Assembly: GCF_029227915.1 (NCBI RefSeq)
Contig: NC_079879.1
Span: 17,672,001-17,736,000 of the forward strand
Direction of reading: 5' to 3'
DNA from: Hydractinia symbiolongicarpus
Lineage: Eukaryota; Cnidaria; Hydrozoa; Anthoathecata; Hydractiniidae
Length of the DNA: 64,000 nt
Position 1 is the first letter of the stretch. The number at the start of each line of letters is the position of its first letter. The position numbers were made by a program, and so were the translations under genes. The notes beneath the pieces were generated by a model. That model saw nothing but the letters and a program-made list of their open reading frames with translations. It searched no databases and had not been told where the DNA came from. Shown here in pieces: positions 58,901-64,000 of this stretch.

Positions 58901-59210
58901 TTGGCACTTTTTTATGCGATCCACGTAAAAACCGGAAAATATGTTAAATAACTTTTATTTAGCTTTCAGAAACTTTAAACAGAATGCAAATTGAGAGGGG
59001 GCGGATTCCGCCCCCCTCACCCCCCCAGTCATTGTATGTTTGAAAAATCCCGGACCAGATAGGGTTAAAAATCAAACGACTTTTGTAATAATAAACAATT
59101 TACACAGCTTGAAATTTATTACAACTTTATTTACCTTGAACCCCTCCTTTGTCCAAAAAATTATGCAGCATCCATGTGGTGGAACGAGAAGCAACATATT
59201 GAATAAAACG
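28787..59210 (-). CDS. PICALM: PICALM/AP180 clathrin assembly protein, split gene (11 exons in window)
   Basis: Exons, transcript order: 59210-59135, 55936-55834, 55733-55694, 55248-55192, 55046-54987, 44611-44560, 44248-44020, 31597-31239, 31143-30922, 30639-30401, 28912-28787. All have AG/GT borders and consistent phases, totalling 1563 nt (520 codons plus stop). The first seven encode most of the ANTH domain, which binds PtdIns(4,5)P2 and recruits clathrin to plasma-membrane pits. The tail has AP2/clathrin-type short motifs (DDLLLL, NLMDIL, DFNQAF, DPF). Missing 5' exons (start codon, first part of ANTH with the lipid-binding lysines) must lie beyond 64000 or in unrecognised form. PICALM and AP180 cannot be told apart here. 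Confidence 0.93.
30401..30639 (-). CDS. PICALM: PICALM exon, tail region
   Basis: 239 bp between CTTTACAG and GTTTATAT. Low-complexity Gln/Pro/Met-rich sequence (HQWTNQQPAIRTGG…), the counterpart of the unstructured NWQPK…AWN tail region of vertebrate PICALM. Confidence 0.85.
30922..31143 (-). CDS. PICALM: PICALM exon with DxF and clathrin-box-like motifs
   Basis: 222 bp between TTTCTTAG and GTATTTAC. Contains YVDFNQAF (compare DFESVF in vertebrates), NLMDIL, and GDLNKGIERMAMSLG, which parallels the conserved 'DDLDSSLANLVGNLG' element of PICALM. Confidence 0.88.
31239..31597 (-). CDS. PICALM: PICALM exon after the ANTH domain
   Basis: 359 bp between TTTTATAG and GTGAGGAA. A charged helix (LLEQKRMLEMYESNKKRED) is followed by Gln/Pro-rich linker and DRPSDDLLLLSAPP, a likely clathrin or AP2 binding site. 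The intron upstream (to 44020) is 12.4 kb and filled with Helitrons. Confidence 0.88.
32395..33360. mobile_element. Helitron derivative with two inverted 3' ends
   Basis: The left edge is the complement of a Helitron 3' terminus (hairpin GTGGATTCTTCCAC, then GGGACTTCGGCTAG) and the right edge (33300-33360) is the same terminus in plus orientation. The body from 32460 to about 33200 matches the minus-strand copy at 39641-42189, with internal deletion. The right CTAG (33357-33360) is followed at once by the TC of the next Helitron. Confidence 0.7.
33518..34473 (+). mobile_element. 956-bp non-autonomous Helitron
   Basis: Begins TCTATATAATAATACGCC and ends with hairpin GTGGATTTCTTCAC, GGGC and CTAG (34470-34473), followed by T as expected for A/T target insertion. 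Contains the repeated GACGTCA and TTGATCAGCGTTTCAA blocks of the family. It interrupts copy A: flanking sequence is continuous in copy B near 42050. Confidence 0.85.
35639..35911 (-). CDS. HTH protein, truncated transposase N-terminus
   Basis: From ATG 35911: MALFKYFKKIED, an acidic linker, KKKMQKYGDYDKLQRAEIGK and an 'A..YG…ATRKFGV' helix-turn-helix, the usual opening of a cnidarian transposase family with an Rx-IGKYA signature (recalled by pattern). The frame then ends within 20 residues, so the catalytic domain is gone. It probably could still bind the element ends and act as a repressor, which is inference. Confidence 0.5.
   Translation of the reverse strand: MALFKYFKKIEDTVSESAQASGLGDSEQNEVQKQLQMISEPQPKKKMQKYGDYDKLQRAEIGKWAIVYGIRPATRKFGVREFKTERISPL
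36078..36833 (+). CDS. HIRAN-domain protein with N-terminal Cys cluster
   Basis: 251 residues, fully open. The N-terminus has paired cysteines (CVGCQAMTKYLCLKCGDFAC, later CMKCEKEEH), a likely zinc module. Residues 100-215 form a HIRAN domain: FHEYRKIWLPKLGQRLTVKR, NLFDPYSIGLYC, VGHLPREISRFCKFYLEYN and PLPQGGLEIPIKLCVG. The C-terminus is acidic. HIRAN domains bind DNA ends or 3' OH groups in HLTF/RAD5 proteins. Here it is cargo of a TIR element and shares a 166-bp divergent promoter with the HTH gene. Confidence 0.75.
   Translation: MAEGNCVGCQAMTKYLCLKCGDFACNRSLNCSVPTSESYPGWTECKVALCMKCEKEEHASFYQDHHLEDGKDYNKSEAQDQSEVEGAQELEDLHLTSDDHDLVIDCASRGFHEYRKIWLPKLGQRLTVKRDKANLFDPYSIGLYCQIKGKIEKLSIVGHLPREISRFCKFYLEYNGVINATVRMTKFRRSPLPQGGLEIPIKLCVGKGDSSNEVFRKMKGFMLENYLEPEKIQLEIKVEEEDEDEEEEVSL
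37498..38747 (-). mobile_element. Insertion with tandem repeats and tRNA-like piece
   Basis: Copy B lacks this block, so it is an insertion in Helitron copy A. It holds a tRNA-like stretch near 37555-37610 (B-box-like GTGTTCGAATCTCA), then the minus-strand version of the 130-bp array found at 5440-6170 (about three units, 37730-38100), and a unique 0.6-kb right part. Boundaries are estimated from the break in alignment with copy B. Confidence 0.55.
39641..42189 (-). mobile_element. Long non-autonomous Helitron (copy B)
   Basis: Complement starts TCTATATAATAATACGCTTG at 42189 and ends with hairpin GTGGATTCTCCCAC near 39645, abutting the 3' end of copy A. Contains no foreign insertions, so it serves as the reference for dissecting copy A. 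Confidence 0.8.
42190..42764 (-). mobile_element. 575-bp non-autonomous Helitron
   Basis: On the minus strand it runs from TCTATATAATAATACGCC (42764) to hairpin GTGGATTTTTCCAC, GGGCCTTATCGA and CTAG (42190-42193). It directly abuts Helitrons on both sides with no intervening host bases. Confidence 0.85.
42765..43492 (-). mobile_element. 728-bp non-autonomous Helitron
   Basis: Minus-strand copy with the 5' terminus at 43492 and 3' hairpin GTGGATTTTTCCAC plus CTAG at 42765-42768. Third member of the tandem series with the copies at 42190 and 39641. Confidence 0.85.
43493..43628 (-). mobile_element. Helitron 5' end fragment
   Basis: Minus-strand TCTCTTATAATAATACAGAG terminus at 43628 followed by about 130 bp of family sequence; truncated where the 728-bp copy begins. 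Confidence 0.6.
44020..44248 (-). CDS. PICALM: PICALM exon, end of ANTH domain
   Basis: 229 bp between GATTTAG and GTAAGTAT. Reads KYFEMKKSDCKVGLEIYKRF, RVSEFLKIAEDAGI, GEIPDLTKAPNSLLAALEQH, nearly identical in pattern to the last helices of the vertebrate PICALM ANTH domain. Confidence 0.96.
44560..44611 (-). CDS. PICALM: PICALM micro-exon, ANTH helix
   Basis: 52 bp between AATTTTAG and GTAAGCCA: DLIKLFACYNDGIINLL, the counterpart of 'DAIRLFAAYNEGIINLL'. Its last base completes the Glu codon of the next exon. Too short to be found by ORF length. Confidence 0.95.
45005..45300 (-). repeat. Fragment of the TTAA MITE family
   Basis: Starts with a run of about 15 G and carries ATTTCCCCCATTATAAGGATTTCAT (internally duplicated at 45070 and 45145) and AGAGGTATGGGACCT, which are the complement of sequence inside the MITE at 58512-59064. 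The terminal repeats are not preserved. Confidence 0.55.
45590..46800. mobile_element. Decayed Helitron fragments, both orientations
   Basis: Minus-strand pieces end near 46110 (rc of ATATTATTATAAAAGAT) and begin again at 46115 with a hairpin relic (CCGTGGAAAAATCGG). Plus-strand pieces end at 46735-46800 with CTAAGTGGATTTCTCCACGGG and CCAG in place of CTAG. Borders inside the tract could not be resolved. Confidence 0.5.
46801..47468 (+). mobile_element. 668-bp non-autonomous Helitron
   Basis: Starts TCTCTATAATAATACGGAG and ends AAGCGGATTACTCCAC, GGGGCTTAATCGA and CTAG (47465-47468). Immediately followed by another 5' terminus at 47469. Confidence 0.75.
47469..47630 (+). mobile_element. Helitron 5' end fragment
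   Basis: TCTCTATAATAATACGGAGC with about 160 bp of family sequence (CAAAGTGGATTATG, GACGTTAATATTATTTTAACGTC), then unrelated DNA. Confidence 0.6.
47640..50199 (-). repeat. 2.5-kb repeat unit, copy 1 (Helitron-ended)
   Basis: The right edge is a minus-strand Helitron-type terminus (complement TCTCGATAATAATACGGAG at 50199). The interior shares an ordered series of segments with 50250-52688, for example the AGCAGTTTGCAACAC block (48830 and 51280) and the ATGTAAACAAA-ATGCTAGC block (49570 and 52132). Copies have diverged considerably. Non-coding. Confidence 0.55.
48530..48690 (-). repeat. tRNA-derived SINE
   Basis: On the minus strand the sequence has an A-box-like TGGCCTTGTGG and a B-box GGTTCGGTCC spaced as in a tRNA, with a CAT in the anticodon position (GCTTCATAATC), then a tRNA-unrelated part with AGCAAGTGTCTTTACC that is typical of invertebrate SINEs. 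The helix pairings are imperfect, so this is not a working tRNA gene. It lies inside copy 1 of the 2.5-kb repeat and is not seen in copy 2. Confidence 0.65.
50250..52688 (-). repeat. 2.5-kb repeat unit, copy 2 (Helitron-ended)
   Basis: Same order of segments as copy 1, ending at the complement of TCTCTATAATAATATGG at 52688. Contains the (CAT)n hairpin repeat near 51730 that copy 1 lacks. Confidence 0.55.
51730..51975 (+). repeat. (CAT)n-TTAACG-hairpin dispersed repeat
   Basis: CATCATCATCATTCTCGGCTTAACG is followed by a palindrome CCATGCTAGCATGG and GGTTGGACGG. This phrase is widely scattered in marine invertebrate genomes (known to me especially from molluscs and cnidarians) as part of a short interspersed element. 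About 240 bp here, ending near CATTACATGTAATG, another palindrome. Confidence 0.55.
52690..53115 (+). mobile_element. Decayed Helitron 3' part
   Basis: Plus-strand family sequence (GGGTAACTATGGACAACATGG, GACGAGTTGATGACGTC, TTGATCAGCGTTTCAAGC) ending near GGCTCTATCGATCAG; hairpin weak. Confidence 0.5.
54074..54908. mobile_element. 835-bp TIR element (MITE) with coding-like interior
   Basis: Ends are imperfect inverted repeats of about 30 bp: AGGGACAGAAACTTTCGCGG at the left and, complemented, AGGGCAGAAACTTTTGTGGG at the right, each followed by GCATTAAC. On the plus strand 54550-54682 reads like protein (SICDVSVEEIKLLCGIKIPE, then DTDSEW stop), while a 113-codon minus-strand frame covers 54301-54642. 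Neither is recognised. No clear target duplication. Confidence 0.6.
54987..55046 (-). CDS. PICALM: PICALM exon, ANTH helix
   Basis: 60 bp, phase 0 to 0, between TTTTTTAG and GTAAGATT. Reads SNDLTNGVITAAFMALFK, matching 'SNELTNGVINAAFMLLFK'. A 10.4-kb intron follows. Confidence 0.96.
55192..55248 (-). CDS. PICALM: PICALM exon, ANTH helix
   Basis: 57 bp between ATTTTTAG and GTATGTGC: LLKALPAIQVQLDSLIATE, matching 'LLKTLPIIQNQMDALLDF'. Confidence 0.95.
55694..55733 (-). CDS. PICALM: PICALM micro-exon
   Basis: 40 bp between TTTCATAG and GTATGAAT: KEAGVLRNMEAHK, the counterpart of 'GADGVMRTMNTEK'. The first base completes a Gly codon from the previous exon. Confidence 0.93.
55834..55936 (-). CDS. 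PICALM: PICALM exon, ANTH core
   Basis: 103 bp between GTTTTCAG and GTAAACTG: GYDMSHAIRRYSAYLAEKAY then GYDFCRVARG, matching 'GYDMSTFIRRYSRYLNEKAVSYR'. Confidence 0.96.
56440..57470 (+). pseudogene. LINE reverse transcriptase 3' fragment
   Basis: Degenerate non-LTR retrotransposon ORF2. VHQGSVLSPLLF (56545-56580) is an RT motif. CGVCKKGIGRNSIFCTHC near 56735 is the zinc element between RT and C-terminus. The best frame (57007-57315) reads IRSVLLYASKTWPVKTEDAHR, MVRWICSSKLSERK and LGFLNINDALRYNRLRWFDY, the conserved tail of squid/cnidarian-type LINEs. RT palm with the catalytic Asp pair is missing. Stops and shifts throughout. Confidence 0.8.
58512..59064. mobile_element. 553-bp MITE with TTAA target duplication
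   Basis: Ends CCCTATCCGGTCCAGG and, complemented from the right, CCCTATCTGGTCCGGG are flanked by TTAA (58508-58511 and 59065-59068). TTAA duplication with CCC tips points to piggyBac- or Kolobok-type mobilisation. Contains a run of about 18 G at 58527. No coding capacity. Confidence 0.75.
59135..59210 (-). CDS. PICALM: PICALM exon, first one visible
   Basis: 76 bp between ATTGTGCAG and GTAAATAA: RFIQYVASRSTTWMLHNFLD and KGGVQG, matching 'RFIQYLASRNTLFNLSNFLDKSGLQG'. Earlier exons (start codon to 'GNE') were not found between 59211 and 64000. Confidence 0.95.
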
Positions 59211-59622
59211 CTGCACAATAAAAGAACCACAACATAAAATAACAGGAATAGTTCTATATTCATTGCAAACTAACAGTATTGGACAAAAATAAATTATCAT
59301 ACACAGGTACAACTTAAAGAAAAATAAGTAAATGAAGATGTACAAAGTGTCCTAAATATATTTTAAAAATGAGCAGCCACTTCTCTATCAGTCTGTCTTC
59401 CAGACGAAAAGTATAAAATTATTCTTATTTTCTCCTTCCTTTTAAACTTGTCGGTCCTTCAGAATAAGATTGTGATGTGTACATATGTTAAAAACATTTA
59501 AATTAGAAAAGGGTCTAGACAAAAAAAAATATTTAAATACCAAATCATAATATATGCTGACATGTACAATTTTGGGTTTATGGACTGAACACAACTACTT
59601 CTATTAGTAATCAAATTTTTCA

Positions 59623-59982
59623 TGTTATGTAAGCCTGCAGCTATAAAATCTGGTAGACAGACTGCTTATAACTACCACCTTAAGTGCCTGTCTACATATG
59701 CCTAAAGCCATCACATTCCTAATGTGACTAATGGTTACAAAATTTGGCTCCATAGTATAACCTGTATATAACGGCCACTAAAATAAGACTGCCCACTGCT
59801 TAAGTACGTAGTGGTAATTCTATTGTTGGGAACTCTATATATTCTGCACAATGTTCAATAAAGCCAACAAACTTGCTACTTACATGCTACATGATTACAT
59901 TATTTGTGTCATTATGTTCATTATATCTTTTTAGGTTTAGATGTACAGCTTTATGCCATAATTAAGACTAAAGATCTGTTCA
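59623..59982 (+). repeat. Putative 5' LTR of the copia element
   Basis: TGTTATGTAAGCC to TGTTCA, with AATAAA at about 59860, lies 5 bases before TGGTAGCAGAG, a primer site complementary to an initiator-Met-type tRNA. The 3' LTR is outside the window, so both ends are estimates. Confidence 0.45.
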
Positions 59983-60000
59983 CGTTCTGGTAGCAGAGAC

Positions 60001-61324
60001 TACCGTATTTTCCGGTATATAACCCGCAGGTTATAAGTTGATTTTTACGACTTCCACCGTTGGTGCGGGTTATAATGTGGTGCAGGTAATGTGATAAGTT
60101 TTATATTTTCTGTCATTTTTTGTGAAATTTAAAGTTTATACATTCAATGAAGAAAATAGTACCAACAGGATAAAATGCGTACATTAATATAACTGCATGC
60201 GCGATTCTATATCTACGTAATCTTACTTCAACTACATGATTTAATTTTTTTTACACAGTTAAATTGCTTTAACTTTTTATTGCTTGCCAGTGCTAATATT
60301 ACGAGCTCTCTCTGAAACACAATTCTGGAGATCATTTTTCTTTTGTGTTAAATATGATTCTAATCTATTTATATCCTTGCAATCACATTGAGCACATTGA
60401 AATGATTTGCTTCTGGTAATAGAGCAATATAGCAGGTATCATTTTTAGGTTTAATTGACAGGTATTTCACAACCTAGTGCACAGGACTTAATTATTAATT
60501 CCTGTTAAAAAATTAAAGTATAGATAATAATTTTCTTTTTTATCTTCGCTATCTTCGAGCAACAGGTGGCCACTAAAAATATCAAAAATAAATGTAAAAT
60601 ACAATTAATAAGACACACGCAACTATCTCCTCCTCACTGCCGCCATCCATTTTATCATGCACACTGTGATTGCTGAGATATAAATAGATAAAAAATTCTA
60701 TAAACATTGGAAAAAACGTTCCGTACATCACTGTTACACACAATCCGTAATAATTATTATGTTGTTTATTTTTACGCCAAAGAAACTTAAATATACATAA
60801 AAAATAGAGATTTTACTTTAGGTTTATAACCTGATAGATTGGTTGTTTTGTTTGTTTGTTTAATCGCAGGAAGCAAGAATTATTATTGGCTGAAACTAAT
60901 GTCTACAAATAAAAAGAAAAACAGCGTTGTCTGATTTAGTACTGTCGGCATTAGCAGAAGATCGACTTGTCAAATTAATTTTAATTCATTATTATTTCGG
61001 CAATCGCAGACAAGGAAGTTAAGACTGAAAGAGTTGCTAGTTCAGACACTCGGTTCTTGTGTTTGGGGTTCACAAGTTTACACTTCCCCCACTTGTCTCC
61101 AGCATGAAAAAACAGAACACACGCACATGTTTATAAAATGATTTGGGTAAGTAAAAATACGCTAAATTTTTTTCTTAACACGATGCAAGTAAAACACATC
61201 GATTGAAATTTTATGCGGGTTATACAAAGGTGCGGGCTATCTGATAGAATCTAGTTTATAACTCACTAAAAAAGCTGAGCTGCGAGTTATACTATGTGCG
61301 GGTTATTTACCGGATAATACGGTA
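60001..61324. mobile_element. 1.3-kb TIR element in copia leader
   Basis: Left end TACCGTATTTTCCGGTATAT and complemented right end TACCGTATTATCCGGTAAAT give about 28-bp inverted repeats extending to AACCCGCA. A TA at each border is the likely target duplication. The interior is AT-rich with repeated GCGGGTTATA phrases and no recognised gene. Confidence 0.7.
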
Positions 61325-62144
61325 GTTAAGAAGATGGCAACTGGAACAATCATGATGGCACAAAAGTATGGATTGATTTTGATGCATGGGTACATGATCT
61401 GGAATTATGGGAAGTAGTTACAGAACTTCCAAAGAAGAAACAAGGGCCAGTTGTTTATTTAAGCCTTAACGACAGAAGAATTGAATGAAGACGATGCTTT
61501 AAATAAACTTGTTAATAAATTAAAAAAACCTTATGGTATTACTGAACATCAAGCAATGTTCAATGCTTACGAAAAATTTGAAACCTTTCACTGTTCCAAG
61601 ACAATGTCGATTGGTAATTATGTAAATGAATTTGAACAGCTGAATCAAAAACTTAAGAGTTTCAAAATTGAGTTACTAACTGCAGTTCTTGCATATCAAC
61701 TTCTGAAAATTGCAAATTTACCGAAAGATACACGTGAACTAACACGTGCTTTGGTTCCTTCCCTCACATATGAATCTATGAAAAAACAGATAAAAGCCAT
61801 TTATGATCAATGTGCTGAAAGTGAAAGTAGTAGAGACAGCAATGATATTGGTGTTGAGCAAATAGTACTATATGGTCAAAAGTTTGACAGACAACGTTTT
61901 AACAATTGAAACACTCGTGGACGTGGCAGAGGTTGTAAATATTTCAGTGCTAAAAGAAGCCAGTACAACCCTGATGGTCTTGATGGGCATCCATTGCAAT
62001 GTCACCATTGCAAATCTATAATGCATTTCATGAATGACTGTCCTGATAAGAATAAAGGAAGCAAAGGACAGGATGAAGTACATGTGCAATTTTTTGCAAA
62101 GGGTGTGGAACAATGCTTTATGGAGCAAGTTGTGTCTGAGTTTT
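61325..62144 (+). pseudogene. copia Gag with zinc knuckle
   Basis: A first stretch (about 61375-61480) reads FDAWVHDLELWEVVTELPKK, then a gap and shift lead into the open frame 61481-61909 (KLKKPYGITEHQ, VNEFEQLNQKLKSFKIEL, ALVPSLTYESMKKQI), the UBN2-type copia Gag. After a stop, the same frame continues through an Arg/Gly-rich patch to CHHCKSIMHFMNDC, a CCHC knuckle, and ends at 62144. Confidence 0.85.
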
Positions 62145-62672
62145 GAATTGTCCTTTACTAGACTCAGGATGTTCATCGACAGTTTGTGGTAAAAATTGGC
62201 TTGACTGTTACATAGACACTATGCCAGAAGGGACAGCTTTAGCTGAAAGTAAGATTAACAAGTCCTTTAAATTTGGGTCAGGTGGAAGCTTCCCCTCAGT
62301 TAAACAAGTTAATATCCCTGTTAATATGGCTGGAATGCAAGCCCATATTTTACTGATGTTGTTGATTGTGAATTACCGTTATTGTTATCAAAACAGAGTC
62401 TGAAAGCAGCTAATAACCAACTTGATTTTGTTAATGATAAAGTGACTATATTTGGAAGAGACATTCCTTTACAACACACGTCAAATGGCCATTACTGTAT
62501 ACATCTTACACCTAAGCAAGTTGCTGTTAACAAAACATCTCAGGGTGAAAATGCCACCAGAGTTATATTCACAGTCAACGATCTCACTGTAAAATCACCT
62601 GAAGAAAAATGCAAAACAGCTAGAAAGCTTCACAAGCAGTTTCGACATCACATAGACAGCAGCAAACTGTAA
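62143..62672 (+). pseudogene. copia protease and linker
   Basis: LLDSGCSSTVCG near 62155 is the retropepsin active site. The frame 62143-62403 shifts near 62380 into 62382-62672 (SLKAANNQLDFVNDKVTIFG, GHYCIHL), the region between protease and integrase, ending with the first half of the integrase zinc finger (HKQFRHH). Confidence 0.85.
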
Positions 62673-63545
62673 ACTCCTCTCCAAGATGCAAATGTTGAAG
62701 ATAAAGAATTATTCCAGCAAATTGACAATGTTACAAACTCTTGTGACACGTGCGGTAGATATATGAAGGCTCGATCAAGGCCAATTGTCTCACTACCAAT
62801 GGCAGTGCATCAACAATTATCAAATCCAAGAATAAGGAAATTATCGTAGACGCAATTCTCAAAGACTGGGTTGCTATTTTTGGCACACCAAACTAGATTT
62901 TTTCAGACAATGGAGGGGAGTTCAACAATGAGCTCTTAGGAGATGTAGCAAGACTGTTAAACACAAGAGTTTATACAACAGCAACAGAAGCTCCATGGTC
63001 AAATGGTGTATGTGAGCGTCATAATGCTATCCTGGAAAATATGATTTTGAAAATTGTCGACAACACTAGTTGTTCTGTTGAAAATGCACTTACATGGGCC
63101 ACTTGTGCCAAGAATGTGTTGCATAATAACCGTGGATTCAGTCCCAATCAGCCTGTATTTGGACACAATCCAAATCTCTCATCTGTGCTTACAGCCAAGC
63201 CTGCTGCTCTTCGAACAGTTACACCCAGTCAATTAATTGCGAATCATCTAAATGCCCTGCATGCTGCTCGCAAAGCATTCATTGAAAGTGAATCTTCAAG
63301 GAGAAATAAAACAGCAATCAGTCATCAAACACGGACATCTACCAGCAAAGATTTTTTTACAATGGTGAATTGGTATACTATAAGCAACATGGAGAGAAAG
63401 AGTGGAGAGGACCTGAAGTAGTCCTTGGCATTGATGGAAAACAGATCCTTGTTAAACATGGAGGAACTTACGTTCGAGTAAGGCGAAGAAAAATACAACC
63501 AAAAAAAAAGATTGTGTTAATGAGATTTCAAACAGTGTAGCGAAT
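62673..63545 (+). pseudogene. copia integrase, first catalytic block deleted
   Basis: The zinc finger's second half (NSCDTCGRYMKARSRP) continues to LPMA, then sequence jumps to a late part of the core. The first Asp block is missing. IFSDNGGEFNNELL and PWSNGVCERHNAILENM give the second Asp and the Glu. The frame 63041-63421 shifts to GELVYYKQHGEKEWRGPEVV and KHGGTYVRVRRRKIQP, the C-terminal domain. Confidence 0.85.
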
Positions 63546-64000
63546 GGATTGCTTAAAAGCGTAAAAGATTTTGATATCAACACATCGTCAGAAGTTGTAC
63601 TTGATGACATTCCTAGTGATCATGCCGTAAATGCAAATGAGATCCCTGCTATTTCCCATGCTTAGGTTGAAACAACACATAAATCAAGCATTGAGCAAGA
63701 AGTTGCTAACACACCTTGCAATGAACAGTCATTGACACTAACCCTTCCAAAAGTCAGGGACAGGGTTAGGTTTTTTGATCCTGATACTAATAAACTTGCT
63801 GAATTTATGGTTGTTAGTCGTGCTGGTAAAGTAGGAAAATCTGGAGTTGGAGCATATAAGAATTGGTTGAATGTCAAAGATGTTAAAACCAAAGCAATGA
63901 AATCAATTGACTTTGAAAACATTTTGGAATTGGAAAAGGTAAATACACAGTCAGTATATAATGTAGAAACGTCATGTGATGTTAGTGAAGCTGAACATAA
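63546..64000 (+). pseudogene. copia linker before reverse transcriptase
   Basis: Protein-like sequence in shifting frames (LTLPKVRDRVRFFDPDTNKL, GKVGKSGVGAYKNWLNVKD) matches the spacer that precedes RT in this copia group. Cut by the window edge. Confidence 0.6.

Larger units (their letters stand above)
59623..64000 (+). mobile_element. Ty1/copia retrotransposon, 5' part, degraded
   Basis: Putative LTR, primer site at 59988, gag, protease and integrase in copia order; the window ends before reverse transcriptase. A 1.3-kb TIR element sits just after the primer site. Several frameshifts, stops and an internal deletion in integrase show it is dead. It lies upstream of, and antisense to, the visible PICALM exons, probably in an intron. 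Confidence 0.85.

Overview
The window looks like a stretch of an AT-rich invertebrate nuclear genome, most plausibly a cnidarian. The basis is two host genes of animal type, one of them split by spliceosomal introns, plus a dense load of eukaryotic transposons: Polinton/Maverick, Ty3/gypsy, Ty1/copia, a LINE, Helitrons, TIR elements and a tRNA-derived SINE. The species assignment is inference; the gene and element identities rest on motifs read directly.

Host genes. On the minus strand at 26754-27494 lies an intact, intronless EXOSC3 (Rrp40, RNA exosome cap subunit). Upstream on the same strand, eleven phase-consistent exons between 59210 and 28787 encode most of a PICALM/AP180-type clathrin assembly protein (ANTH domain plus clathrin/AP2-binding tail). 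Its first exons lie beyond the right edge. Two introns (31597-44020 and 44611-54987) are swollen to 10-12 kb by nested Helitrons and other repeats.

Left part, 1-23005. A Helitron 5' end (10-197), a 2.2-kb element with short TIRs (198-2380), then a 5'-truncated, frameshifted Ty3/gypsy element of Mag-like type (2386-7908). Its integrase is interrupted by an element carrying a 130-bp tandem repeat. Its 3' LTR is split by a complete, decayed 15.1-kb Polinton (7909-22999) with about 200-bp terminal inverted repeats and 6-bp target duplication ATCGAA. In order the Polinton carries: a DUF4116-like repeat protein, a Cys-rich protein, an unknown 231-aa protein, a SAP-like protein, a possible penton-like protein (-), a C-terminally anchored membrane protein, a membrane/coiled-coil protein (-), the probable major capsid protein, a second membrane protein, an integrase, two unknown minus-strand proteins, a packaging ATPase, two small proteins, an HNH nuclease and protein-primed DNA polymerase B. 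Most genes carry nonsense or frameshift mutations, so this copy cannot act on its own.

Middle, 23006-32395: single-copy-looking DNA with a degraded zinc-binding ORF (25401-26279), EXOSC3 and the 3' exons of PICALM. From 32395 to 43628 is a Helitron nest: tandem copies abut head-to-tail, and two long copies meet tail-to-tail, giving a large interrupted inverted repeat. A TIR element with divergent HTH and HIRAN genes, a 956-bp Helitron and a tandem-repeat element sit inside one arm. From 45590 to 53115 is a second Helitron-rich tract with a 2.5-kb duplicated unit, a SINE and a (CAT)n hairpin repeat. The right end has TIR MITEs (54074-54908, 58512-59064, 60001-61324), a dead LINE fragment, and the 5' portion of a dead Ty1/copia element running off the window.
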